From Prosthecomicrobium sp. N25 (GTDB taxonomy: Bacteria; Pseudomonadota; Alphaproteobacteria; Rhizobiales; Ancalomicrobiaceae): a DNA stretch of 64,000 nucleotides. The stretch spans positions 2,887,418-2,951,417 of the forward strand of contig NZ_JBBCAT010000001.1 of NCBI RefSeq assembly GCF_037203705.1, given 5' to 3'. Shown piece by piece: positions 43,856 to 52,195 of the stretch (the stretch's first letter is position 1; each line of letters begins with the position of its first letter). The notes under the pieces are model-generated. The model saw only the letters and a program-made list of their open reading frames with translations, made no database searches and was not told the DNA's origin. The translations under genes were made by a program, and so were the position numbers.

Positions 43856-44347
43856 ATGACCGCACTGACGAGGCCCGCCATATTAGCAATCTCTGCGGGG
43901 TTGGTACTCGGCACAGCCGTACAAGCCCAGCCGAGCCAGGAATGGAAGATCACGAGCCGTAAATCCGACGCGTTGGCCGAAACTCGTTCGGGCAGCATGT
44001 ATGTGCGCCTGACGGGTCGATGTAACTCCGGCAGTCCGCATGTAGTCGTTTCCTTGGAGGGCTACCGCGGCAACGCGCTTCGGAAAATCGATCAGGTCGA
44101 CCAACCAGTCACCTTTGTTGCCGAGGGTCCTGACGGCCCAACGGAACATCGTGGTTCGATGTTCGTGTTCGCTGACGAAGTGGCAATGCAAGAGCCCTTG
44201 CCCACGTATTTCGTCGATCGACTTGCGACAGCGGACCGGCTGCTGATCCGCAATGCCTCTGGCCGATCCATCGTAACCGTTTCCGTAGCAGGTGCCCGGG
44301 AGTTTCCTTCTCGCATTACGAGCCTATGCCGAAACGTTAGGCCCTAG
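43856..44347 (+). CDS. Exported protein of unknown function
   Basis: 163-residue protein with a signal peptide (TALTRPAILAISAGLVLGTA, cleavage near VQAQ). The mature domain is beta-rich with two cysteines (in GRCNSGS and SLCRNV) that could form a disulfide. The GC content is visibly lower than that of the neighbours and the codon choice is less biased, which suggests acquired DNA. GGAGGG lies nine bases before the ATG at 43856. I do not recognise a family. Confidence 0.6.
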   Translation: MTALTRPAILAISAGLVLGTAVQAQPSQEWKITSRKSDALAETRSGSMYVRLTGRCNSGSPHVVVSLEGYRGNALRKIDQVDQPVTFVAEGPDGPTEHRGSMFVFADEVAMQEPLPTYFVDRLATADRLLIRNASGRSIVTVSVAGAREFPSRITSLCRNVRP

Positions 44348-44471
44348 GCAACTTGTCTCGATCGGCCCGGGAAATGGCCTCGCCGAGGTCGAGTCCGACG
44401 TCCGCCTCGACGGACTTCGCGAGGCGATCCTTTTCTCCTGTTCCGCGAACGCGGCTCACGGCGAGCGCCGG

Positions 44472-45785
44472 ATGGCGGCCCGAATCGCGGCCGTCGAGGA
44501 CCGGGTGCACAGCTACATCACGCTCGATCTTGACGGGGCGAGGGCCGCGGCCCACGTCGCGGAGACGGAGATCGCGGCCGGCCGCGGCAGGGGCCCGCTC
44601 CACGGCATTCCCTTTGCGGTGAAGGACAACTACGACGCCGCGGGCCTGCCGACCACGGGCGGTTCCCGGCTCCTCCAAGGCAACGTCCCCGGCCGGGACG
44701 CCACGCTGGTGGCGCGCCTGAAGGCGGCCGGCGCGGTGCTGATGGGCAAGCTGTCGACCTGGGAGTACGGCACCGGCAACGGTGGCGAGTACTTCGACCT
44801 GCCCTACCCGCCCGCGCGCAATCCCTGGGATCCGGAGCGCTTTCCCGGCGGCTCCTCGACCGGAGCCGGCACGGCGGTGGCGGCGGGCACCGCGACGGTG
44901 GCGCTCGGATCCGACACGACGGGCTCCGTCCGCCTGCCCGCGGCGGCTACGGGGACCGTCGGACTGAAGTCGACTCAAGGACTACTGCCCAAGACCGGCA
45001 TCCTGGCGAACTGCTACGCGATGGATGTGCCCGGGCCGATCACCTGGACGGTGGAGGATTGCGCGCTCCTGATGGACGTGCTGGCCGGCCGGGACCCGGC
45101 GGACCCGACCTCGCTCGCGGCGCCGGGCGCCGATCACCGGCGCGGCTTGCGGGCCGGCATCGCGGGGCTGCGCATCGGCGTGATCGCCGACCTCGGCCCC
45201 GGCATCCCGGCCCCGGACGCCGATCTCGTGGCCGCCTTCGAGGCCGGGCTCGCCGTGCTGCGCGATCTCGGCGCGGTTCTGGTCGAGGCCTCCTTCCCGG
45301 CCCCGGTTGCCGACTTCTACGCCTGTACCAGGGTCATCGGCCCGGTGGAGTCGGCGACGATCCACGAGCGCGAACTCGTCGAGACGCCCGGGGCGATGGG
45401 CTTCGCGCTGCGCGACAAGCTGATGTTCGGCACCATGGTGCGCGCCGTCGACTACATCGCCGCCCAGCGCCGCCGGCGCGCGCTCGCCGCCGCCATGGAC
45501 GCGCTGATGAGCCGCTTCGACGCGGTCGTCACCTTCGGGGCCTGCCACGTGGCGCCGCGGCTCGGGGTCGAGCCCGAGATGACGGCCTTCACCACCGACA
45601 CCGCCCTGGTGCCCTTCAACATCTCCGGCCATCCGTGCCTGGTCCAGTGCACCGGCTACGGCACCTCCGGGTTGCCGCTCCACTGGCAGATCGCCGGACC
45701 CTTCCTCGCCGAACCCACCATCCTCCGGGTCGCGGCGGCCTACGAGGCCGCCACGCCCTGGCGCGACAGGAGACCCGAACCATGA
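44472..45785 (+). CDS. Amidase-signature protein with shortened N-terminus
   Basis: Amidase-family hydrolase of 437 residues from the ATG at 44472. The Ser-cisSer-Lys triad is intact: Lys in FAVKDNYD, the serine pair in GGSSTGAG and nucleophile region GSDTTGSVRLPAA. The paralogue immediately downstream has about 40 more N-terminal residues (LTLVEASRLVAARRLSPVEL). The DNA upstream of 44472 does not encode that helix in any frame, so the 5' end appears lost at the edge of the accessory segment. The open frame upstream is non-homologous. It overlaps the second amidase by ATGA. Confidence 0.8.
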   Translation: MAARIAAVEDRVHSYITLDLDGARAAAHVAETEIAAGRGRGPLHGIPFAVKDNYDAAGLPTTGGSRLLQGNVPGRDATLVARLKAAGAVLMGKLSTWEYGTGNGGEYFDLPYPPARNPWDPERFPGGSSTGAGTAVAAGTATVALGSDTTGSVRLPAAATGTVGLKSTQGLLPKTGILANCYAMDVPGPITWTVEDCALLMDVLAGRDPADPTSLAAPGADHRRGLRAGIAGLRIGVIADLGPGIPAPDADLVAAFEAGLAVLRDLGAVLVEASFPAPVADFYACTRVIGPVESATIHERELVETPGAMGFALRDKLMFGTMVRAVDYIAAQRRRRALAAAMDALMSRFDAVVTFGACHVAPRLGVEPEMTAFTTDTALVPFNISGHPCLVQCTGYGTSGLPLHWQIAGPFLAEPTILRVAAAYEAATPWRDRRPEP

Positions 45786-47209
45786 CCGCCGTGACCCCGC
45801 TGAAGGCCCCCGACCCGCTGGTCCACCTCACCCTCGTGGAGGCCTCGCGCCTCGTCGCGGCACGGCGCCTGTCGCCCGTCGAGCTGGTCGAGGCCTTCCT
45901 GGCCCGCATCGAAGCCGTCGACCCGATCGTGCACAGCTACATCACGGTGCTCGCCGACCGCGCCCGCGCCGCCGCCAAGGCCGCCGAGGCGGAGATCATG
46001 GCCGGCCGCTGGAAGGGGCCGCTGCACGGCATCCCTTTCGCGGTCAAGGACAACTATCATGTTAAGGGAATCCGGACGACCGGCGGCTCCCGCCTGATGC
46101 TCGACTACGTGGCCGACGAGACCTCGACGGTGATCGAGAAGCTGGAGGCCGCCGGCGCCATCCTGCTCGGCAAGCTCAACACCTGGGAATACGGCACCGG
46201 GACGGGCGAGATCTACGACGACCTGCCCTTCCCGCTCGCGCGCAATCCCTGGAACCCGGCCCGCCACACGGGCGGCTCCTCGACCGGGGCGGGGGTGGCG
46301 GTCGCGGCCGGCACGGCGATGTTCGCGCTGGGCTCGGACACCGGCGGGTCGGTGCGCCTGCCCGCGGCGGCGACGGGGGTCTACGGCATGAAGGCGACCT
46401 ACGGCCTGATGAGCCGCGCCGGCTGCCTGCCGAATTGCTGGTCGCTCGACGTGGTCGGGCCGCTCACCTGGACCGCCGAGGACAATGCCATCGTGGCGCA
46501 GGCCATGGCCGGCTACGATCCGCGCGACCCGCAATCCGCGGCGGTCGCCCCCTACGACCTGAAGGCCGGCTTCGAGGCGGGCCTGAAGGGGCTCACGATC
46601 GGGGTCGTCCGCGACCTCGGCGCCGACGCGCCCTCGATGGACGCCGACGTGGTCGCCAGATTGGCCGAGACGGAGGCGATGCTCGCCGACCTCGGGGCCA
46701 CCGTCGTGGAGATCTCCCTGCCGGCGCCCCTCTCCAAGTACCGGTCCGTGACGGGCACCATCAACTGGGCCGAGAGCCTGTCGATCCACGAGCAGGACTT
46801 CATGGAGCGCAGCCACCTGATGGGCCGGGCGCTCAAGGACAAGATGACCGCCGGGTTCAGCGTGCGCGCCGTCGACTACGTGGCGGCGACCCGCTACCGG
46901 CGTCAGCTCGCGGTCTCCACGGACGCGGTGATCCGCACGGTCGACGCCGTGCTGACGCCCTGTACCTTCATCACGGCGCCGAGCTTCGAGGACCAGGACC
47001 GGCTGGTGAAGTTCACCTTCGGGTCCGCCACCTCGATCTTCAACGTCACCGGCCACCCGGCCATCTCGATCCCGACCGGGTTCGACCGGGACGGCATGCC
47101 GACCTCGGCGCAGATCGTCGGCCGCTACTTCGACGAGGCGACCACCTACCGGGTCTCGCGCGCGCTGGAGAAGGCGGCCGGCACCCGGGACCGCCGCCCG
47201 GCGCTCTGA
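45782..47209 (+). CDS. Amidase
   Basis: 475-residue amidase-signature enzyme with a complete N-terminal helix region and the catalytic Lys (FAVKDNYH), Ser pair (GGSSTGAG) and GSDTGGSVRLPAA. It is closely related to the gene upstream (both read VHSYIT...GPLHGIPFAVKDNY), so the pair is a tandem duplication. Substrate is unknown; related enzymes include AtzE-type and other aliphatic or aromatic amidases. It overlaps the upstream amidase by ATGA and is followed after 20 bases by a small ORF. Confidence 0.9.
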   Translation: MTAVTPLKAPDPLVHLTLVEASRLVAARRLSPVELVEAFLARIEAVDPIVHSYITVLADRARAAAKAAEAEIMAGRWKGPLHGIPFAVKDNYHVKGIRTTGGSRLMLDYVADETSTVIEKLEAAGAILLGKLNTWEYGTGTGEIYDDLPFPLARNPWNPARHTGGSSTGAGVAVAAGTAMFALGSDTGGSVRLPAAATGVYGMKATYGLMSRAGCLPNCWSLDVVGPLTWTAEDNAIVAQAMAGYDPRDPQSAAVAPYDLKAGFEAGLKGLTIGVVRDLGADAPSMDADVVARLAETEAMLADLGATVVEISLPAPLSKYRSVTGTINWAESLSIHEQDFMERSHLMGRALKDKMTAGFSVRAVDYVAATRYRRQLAVSTDAVIRTVDAVLTPCTFITAPSFEDQDRLVKFTFGSATSIFNVTGHPAISIPTGFDRDGMPTSAQIVGRYFDEATTYRVSRALEKAAGTRDRRPAL

Positions 47210-47229
47210 CCCCCAGCCTGGAGAAGCCC

Positions 47230-47436
47230 ATGTCCACCGCTCCCGAGTATCCCGCCTGGACGCAGGCCGAGATCGACGCCTTCGCGGCCCGCTACGGGCT
47301 CGTCAACGCGACGCCCGAGCACCTGGCGCGCATGCGCGAGCTCGCCGACCGGGTCGCCGCCGCCGGACGCGCCATCCCGCGCATGCCGAACAAGGGTGAC
47401 GAGCCGGCGAGCACGTTCCGCGTCCCGCTCGGCTGA
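47230..47436 (+). CDS. Small amidase-associated protein
   Basis: 68-residue soluble protein beginning MSTAPEYPAWTQAEIDAFAA. It follows the amidase by 20 bases and is likely co-transcribed. Some amidases (for example AtzE) need a short helical partner encoded next to them (AtzG); the WTQAEIDAFA helix and size are compatible with such a partner, but the similarity is weak. The C-terminal RMPNKGDEPASTF is polar and probably extended. Confidence 0.6.
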   Translation: MSTAPEYPAWTQAEIDAFAARYGLVNATPEHLARMRELADRVAAAGRAIPRMPNKGDEPASTFRVPLG

Positions 47437-47461
47437 CCTCCAGACCCTAGGGCGCGTCCTA

Positions 47462-47487
47462 CCCGGCCGACGCTTGCGCCGGCCGGG
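47462..47487. terminator. Hairpin after the amidase operon
   Basis: Perfect 8-bp inverted repeat CCCGGCCG/CGGCCGGG with a 10-base loop, 25 bases after the small ORF stop. There is no U-tract, so termination is tentative. Confidence 0.4.
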
Positions 47488-47573
47488 GCTGCCGTGCGTC
47501 GATGCACGCGGGGACTCGGCTTCCCCCGGGGGGGCCGGAGCCCGGGCCACCCGTCCGCAAAGGGCCGTGCGCC

Positions 47574-48473
47574 ATGGTCTCCGATAGCCTGTGGATCTGG
47601 CTGACGCTCGGCGCCGTCGGGTTCCAGACGCTGCGCAACGCGATGCACCGGGTGGCGGCCGCGACCCTGCCGGTCGCCTCCGCGACAACGGTGCGCTTCA
47701 TCTTCGCTCTGCCCTTCGCGGCGGCGTTCTTCGCAGCCGTGCTCGCGGGAACGGGTCGTCCGCCCCTCGCGCCCACCCCCGGTTTCGTCGGCTTCGTGAT
47801 TCTCGGCGCCGTGGTGCAGACCCTCGGATCCGGGCTGATGCTGCTCGCCATGCGGGAACGCAGCTTCGTGGTCACCATCGCGCTGACCAAGACGGAACCG
47901 ATCCAGGTCGCCCTCTTCGGCTTCGTCCTGATGGGCGAACGGGTCGGCCTCGGCGATCTCGCCGGCGCCGCCCTCGCCTGTGCGGGCGTGCTGACGCTGA
48001 TCCTCGCGACGGGGCATGCCGCGCTCGGGCGGACCTCCGTGCGGCCGGCCCTGCTCGGTCTCGCCGCCGGCGGCCTCTTCGGCTGCGCCGCCGTCGCCTA
48101 TCGGGCCGCCATGCTGAGCCTGCCGGAGGGCCCCTTCTTCGTCAGGGCCTCCGAGACGCTGCTTGCGGCGCTGACCCTGCAGGCCGCGCTGATGATCCTG
48201 TGGCTCAGGGCGCGCCAGCCGGGCGCGCTCTCCCGCATGGTCTCCCAATGGCGGCTGTCGCTCGGGGTCGGCGGCGCAGGCGCGATCGCGTCGCAGATGT
48301 GGTTCGCCGCCTATGCGCTGCAGTCCGCCACGCTGGTCTCGATCCTGGGCCTCACCGAGGTGATCGCCGCCAACATCGCCTCGGCCCGCTATTTCCGGGA
48401 GCCGCCGACCCGGGCCGAATGGACCGGGATCGCGCTCCTGGTGGCGGGCGTGGCGCTCGCGCTGGCCGACTGA
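47574..48473 (+). CDS. EamA/DMT-family transporter
   Basis: 299-residue polytopic membrane protein with ten hydrophobic segments arranged as two EamA repeats (about 5-140 and 150-295). Typical end-of-repeat motifs are ERVGLGDLAGAALACAGVLT and TRAEWTGIALLVAGVALALA. These proteins usually export amino acids or other metabolites; substrate is not predictable. Start is the ATG at 47574. It converges with the GST gene. Confidence 0.85.
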   Translation: MVSDSLWIWLTLGAVGFQTLRNAMHRVAAATLPVASATTVRFIFALPFAAAFFAAVLAGTGRPPLAPTPGFVGFVILGAVVQTLGSGLMLLAMRERSFVVTIALTKTEPIQVALFGFVLMGERVGLGDLAGAALACAGVLTLILATGHAALGRTSVRPALLGLAAGGLFGCAAVAYRAAMLSLPEGPFFVRASETLLAALTLQAALMILWLRARQPGALSRMVSQWRLSLGVGGAGAIASQMWFAAYALQSATLVSILGLTEVIAANIASARYFREPPTRAEWTGIALLVAGVALALAD

Positions 48474-48495
48474 CCGCGCCCCCTGACCATTCCCG

Positions 48496-49218
48496 TCAGT
48501 CCGGCACCGACAGGGCGCGCTGGTTGTAGAGGATCTTGCGGATGCGGGCCTGCTCCTCGGGCGGGAGCTTGGTGACGTCGGTCGACAGGTCGGCGCCGAC
48601 CGCGAGGCCGCGCTGGACGGCGGGCCGCGCCCCGACCGCCTCGAACCAGCGCCGGAAATGCTTGAACTCGGCGATGTCCTGGCCCTGGCCCTTCCAGTTG
48701 ACGGTCCACGGGTAGCAGATGATGTCGGCGATCGTGTAGCGGTCGCCGGCGATGTAGGGCCGGTCGCGCAGGCGCATGTTGAGGACGCCGTAGAGCCGGT
48801 TCGCCTCGTCGGTGAAGCGCCTGACCGCGTAGGACTGGTCGCCTTCCCGGTCGCCGAGGCGCAGGAAGTGGCCCGCCTCGCCGAGCTTCGGCCCCTGGTT
48901 CGCCATTTGCCAGACGACCCATTGCTGGATCTCGACCTTCTCGCGCAGGTTCTCGCCCCAGAAGGCGCCGGTCCTTTCCGCGAGGTAGAGCAGGATGGCA
49001 CCGGATTCGAACACCGACAGGGGCGGCCCGCCGTCGGCCGGCTCGTGGTCGACGATCACGGGCATGCGGTGGTTCGGGTTGAGCCTCAGGAAGTCGGGCT
49101 CGAACTGGTCGCCGCGGGAGATGTTCACCGGCACGACCCGGTAGGGGATCGCGGCCTCCTCGAGGAAAATGGAAACCTTCTTCCCGTTGGGCGTCGGCCA
49201 GTAATAGAGATCGATCAT
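48496..49218 (-). CDS. Glutathione S-transferase, YfcG/YghU-like
   Basis: 240-residue GST. The thioredoxin-like N-terminal domain has YYWPTPNGKKVSIFLEEA with the TPNG motif typical of Nu-class (YfcG/YghU) disulfide-bond reductases, the cis-Pro in NHRMPVIV and ESGAILLYLAERTG. The helical C-terminal domain includes YTIADIICYPW. Nu-class enzymes reduce disulfides with bound GSSG. Start ATG at 49218 follows GGAGG. Confidence 0.9.
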   Translation of the reverse strand: MIDLYYWPTPNGKKVSIFLEEAAIPYRVVPVNISRGDQFEPDFLRLNPNHRMPVIVDHEPADGGPPLSVFESGAILLYLAERTGAFWGENLREKVEIQQWVVWQMANQGPKLGEAGHFLRLGDREGDQSYAVRRFTDEANRLYGVLNMRLRDRPYIAGDRYTIADIICYPWTVNWKGQGQDIAEFKHFRRWFEAVGARPAVQRGLAVGADLSTDVTKLPPEEQARIRKILYNQRALSVPD

Positions 49219-49316
49219 CGGAACCTCCGAGACGGGTCAGGAAACCTGCAGTCTAACGGGGTTCCGGGGGGCCGCGCCGCTCGCTCCCGGCGGGGCAGCC
49301 ATGACGGCTCGGCCGG

Positions 49317-49338
49317 ACGGTCTCCGATCGGAGACCGT
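49317..49338. terminator. 22-base palindrome after exoR
   Basis: A perfect 22-base palindrome (arms ACGGTCTCCGA and TCGGAGACCGT) ten bases beyond the exoR stop. It folds into a 9-bp stem with a GATC loop and would act in either direction between exoR and the GST promoter region. No U-tract follows. Confidence 0.5.
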
Positions 49339-49348
49339 TCCCAGCCGG

Positions 49349-50173
49349 TCAGTTGCCGTTGCGGGCGATCCAGTCCTGGGCCAGGGAAACGGCCTGGCGG
49401 CGCTCCTGCTCGCTGGCGACCGAGAAGGCCTGCTCCTGGGCGTCCCGGATCCAGTCGTCCGAGGCGCCCTGGGCGCGGGCGCGGGCGATGGTCAGCCACA
49501 TCAGGCCCTGCACCGACCGGCGCGGCAACTCGGCTTCGCCGGAGAAGAGCATCTGGCCGAGCAGCGCCATGGCGCCCTGGTGGCCCTTGCGGGCGGCGAG
49601 CTTCAGCCAGCGCGCAGCCTGCTTGGGGTCCCGGTCGGGGGTGCGCGGGTCGAGGTAGATGCGGCCGAGATTGTACTGGGCGTCGGCGTCGCCGAAGTAG
49701 GAGGCCGCGTAGGTGAAGATCTCGCGGGCCTTGTCGACGTTCGGCTTGACGGCCGTGTCCTGGATCCCGGTCATGTAGTAGGAGCCGAGCGCCACGAAGG
49801 CGCTCGCCACGAAGGCGGCCGAGGGCGAGCCGGGCTGGTCGTCCGCGTGGCCGTTGGCGATCTGGTTGAAGATCTCGAAGGCCTTGAGATCGTTGGTCGG
49901 CACGCCCTCGCCGTTGCGATAGATGCGGCCGAGCAGGTAGAGCGCGCCCGGATGCCCGCGCTCGCCCGCCCGCTGCAACTCGACGACCGCCGCGGCCTGC
50001 TTGCCCTGGTAGTAGAGCAGCCGGCCGTTGCGGAAGGACTCCTCGACGGAGCTCTCCGGGGGACGCGTGGTCGAGGCGGGATCGAGCGCCAGAACCGGTC
50101 CGGTCCAGGCCGCAAGGCCGATCAGGGCCACCGCCGACGCACTTGCTATGCGAAGAAACTCACACGTCCGCAT
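49349..50173 (-). CDS. exoR: ExoR-like periplasmic Sel1-repeat regulator
   Basis: 274-residue exported protein with Sel1-like repeats. The signal peptide (FLRIASASAVALIGLAAW, cleavage near VLA-LD) is followed by repeats such as GERGHPGALYLLGRIYRNGE, YFGDADAQYNLGRIYLD and GHQGAMALLGQMLFSGE. In Sinorhizobium and Agrobacterium, ExoR holds the ExoS/ChvI system off in the periplasm, controlling exopolysaccharide and motility. Length and layout agree. The ATG at 50173 lies inside the 3' end of ilvD. exoS/chvI are not in this window. Confidence 0.75.
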   Translation of the reverse strand: MRTCEFLRIASASAVALIGLAAWTGPVLALDPASTTRPPESSVEESFRNGRLLYYQGKQAAAVVELQRAGERGHPGALYLLGRIYRNGEGVPTNDLKAFEIFNQIANGHADDQPGSPSAAFVASAFVALGSYYMTGIQDTAVKPNVDKAREIFTYAASYFGDADAQYNLGRIYLDPRTPDRDPKQAARWLKLAARKGHQGAMALLGQMLFSGEAELPRRSVQGLMWLTIARARAQGASDDWIRDAQEQAFSVASEQERRQAVSLAQDWIARNGN

Positions 50174-51893
50174 AACAGACCTTTTCACCCTTACCGCCCG
50201 GATGCGTGACCGCCCCGTTCTTCGCCGGCCCGACCGTCTGGGCATACTTCCAGATCGCGCCCGAGCCGTAGTCCGTCTCCCGCGGCGTCCAGGACGCGCG
50301 GCGCCGGGCCAGTTCGTCGTCCGCCAGCGCGACCGAGATCTCGCCCGCCACCGCGTCGATGGTGATCACGTCGCCGTCCCGAAGGAGCGCGATCGGCCCG
50401 CCGACCGCGGCCTCCGGCCCGACGTGGCCGATGCAGAAGCCACGCGTGGCGCCGGAGAAGCGCCCATCGGTGATGAGCGCGACCTTGTCGCCCATGCCCT
50501 GCCCGTAGAGGGCCGCCGTGGTCGAAAGCATCTCGCGCATCCCCGGGCCTCCCTTCGGCCCCTCGTAGCGGATGACGAGAACCTCGCCCTCCGCGTAGCG
50601 ACGCGCGCGCACCGCCTCGAAGCACGCCTCCTCGCTGTCGAAGCAGCGTGCCGGTCCGGTGAAGCGCAAGTTGTGCATCCCCGCGACCTTCACGATAGCC
50701 CCCTCGGGCGCAAGGTTACCCTTGAGTCCGACGACGCCACCGGTGGCCGTGATCGGCGTATTCGCCGGCCTGACCACGTCCTGATCGGGGTTCCAGGGAA
50801 CATGGGACAGGTTTTCGGCGATTGTACGACCAGTCACGGTCATGCATTCGCCATGAAGGAAGCCGTGCTCCAGCAGCGTCTTCATCAACAGCGGCACACC
50901 GCCGGCCTCGAACAAGTCCTTGGCGACGTAGCGTCCGCCCGGCTTCAGGTCGGCGATGTAGGGCGTGCGGCGGAAGATCTCCGCGACGTCGAAGAGGTCG
51001 AAATCGAGGCCGGCCTCGTGGGCGATCGCGGGAAGGTGAAGAGCCGCGTTGGTGGAGCCGCCGGAGGCGGCGACGACGGTCGCCGCGTTCTCGAGGGCCT
51101 GCCGGGTGACGATGTCGCGCGGCCGGATGTTCTTCGCGATGAGATCCATGACCTGCTCGCCGGCGGTCATGCAGAAGCGGTCGCGGATCTCGTAGGGGGC
51201 GGGGGCCCCGGCCGAGTACGGCAGGGCGAGGCCGATCGCCTCCGAGACCGTCGCCATGGTGTTGGCGGTGAACTGGGCGCCGCAGGCTCCCGCGGAGGGG
51301 CAGGCGACCTTCTCCAGCTCGTCGAGATCCGGGTCCGACATGGCCCCGACCGAATGCTTGCCGACCGCCTCGAAGACGTCCTGGATGGTCACGGGTCGGC
51401 CCTTGAAGGTGCCGGGCAGGATCGAGCCGCCATAGATGAAGATCGACGGCACGTTCAGGCGGACCATCGCCATCATCATGCCTGGCAGCGACTTGTCGCA
51501 GCCGGCGAGGCCCACGAGGGCATCGTAGCAGTGGCCGCGCATGGTCAGCTCGACGGAGTCGGCGATCACCTCGCGGGAGACCAGCGACGCCTTCATGCCC
51601 TGGTGCCCCATGGCGATGCCGTCGGTCACCGTGATGGTGCAGAACTCGCGCGGCGTGCCCCTGGCGGCCGCGACGCCCTTCTTCACCGCCTGGGCTTGAC
51701 GCATCAGGGCGATGTTGCAGGGCGCGGCCTCGTTCCAGCAGCTCGCCACGCCAACGAAGGGCTGGTGGATCTGATCCGTCGTCAGGCCCATGGCATAGTA
51801 GTAGGACCGGTGCGGCGCACGCTCCGGTCCCTCCGTCACGTGACGGCTCGGCAGTTTCGACTTGTCGATGCTGTTCGCCACGCCTGAACCCAT
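50160..51893 (-). CDS. ilvD: Dihydroxy-acid dehydratase
   Basis: Iron-sulfur enzyme of branched-chain amino acid synthesis. The 577-residue protein has a cysteine in [15 protein letters not shown], the central [17 protein letters not shown] motif and [17 protein letters not shown], giving the cluster cysteines, and C-terminal [21 protein letters not shown]. Start ATG at 51893. Its last 14 bases overlap exoR, an unusual coupling of a metabolic gene with a regulator of envelope polysaccharide. Confidence 0.96.
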   Translation of the reverse strand: MGSGVANSIDKSKLPSRHVTEGPERAPHRSYYYAMGLTTDQIHQPFVGVASCWNEAAPCNIALMRQAQAVKKGVAAARGTPREFCTITVTDGIAMGHQGMKASLVSREVIADSVELTMRGHCYDALVGLAGCDKSLPGMMMAMVRLNVPSIFIYGGSILPGTFKGRPVTIQDVFEAVGKHSVGAMSDPDLDELEKVACPSAGACGAQFTANTMATVSEAIGLALPYSAGAPAPYEIRDRFCMTAGEQVMDLIAKNIRPRDIVTRQALENAATVVAASGGSTNAALHLPAIAHEAGLDFDLFDVAEIFRRTPYIADLKPGGRYVAKDLFEAGGVPLLMKTLLEHGFLHGECMTVTGRTIAENLSHVPWNPDQDVVRPANTPITATGGVVGLKGNLAPEGAIVKVAGMHNLRFTGPARCFDSEEACFEAVRARRYAEGEVLVIRYEGPKGGPGMREMLSTTAALYGQGMGDKVALITDGRFSGATRGFCIGHVGPEAAVGGPIALLRDGDVITIDAVAGEISVALADDELARRRASWTPRETDYGSGAIWKYAQTVGPAKNGAVTHPGGKGEKVCYADV

Positions 51894-52195
51894 TCCCCCC
51901 GGCCCGGTTGGGCCCGCCGGCGTCCTTCTCCGGCCGCTTCCGACGAGCCGGACGCTCGATCCGATTTGTGTCCGAATGGCGGCGGCTCTCTTTTGCGAAG
52001 ACTATGCGAGATCCATTGAAAAAGGGTGTTGCAGCCTTGTCACAAAGATGAGGGGAAGTGTTCGCGACACCCGGCCGGCCCGCCGGTGCCGCCGGGCTTC
52101 GCGATGCCGGGCCCCTGCCGGCCGCACGGATGCTATTCTGGGCAACCAGAGATTCGCGGGCGAACCGAGCCGTGGCCGACCGACGTGACGATCCC
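51894..52195. other. Divergent promoter region ilvD / SPOR-like gene
   Basis: 302 bases between divergent starts. An AT-richer patch at about 52005-52060 (ATTGAAAAAGGGTGTTGCAG, then CTTGTCACAAAGATG) probably holds promoter elements. I see no additional gene and no strong -35/-10 pair I would assign. Confidence 0.4.

Noticed and set aside
42976-44480. Genomic island integrated at tRNA-Lys with flanking att repeats
   Set aside because: No second copy of the tRNA 3' end and no integrase gene were seen. Accessory content near a tRNA remains only suggestive.
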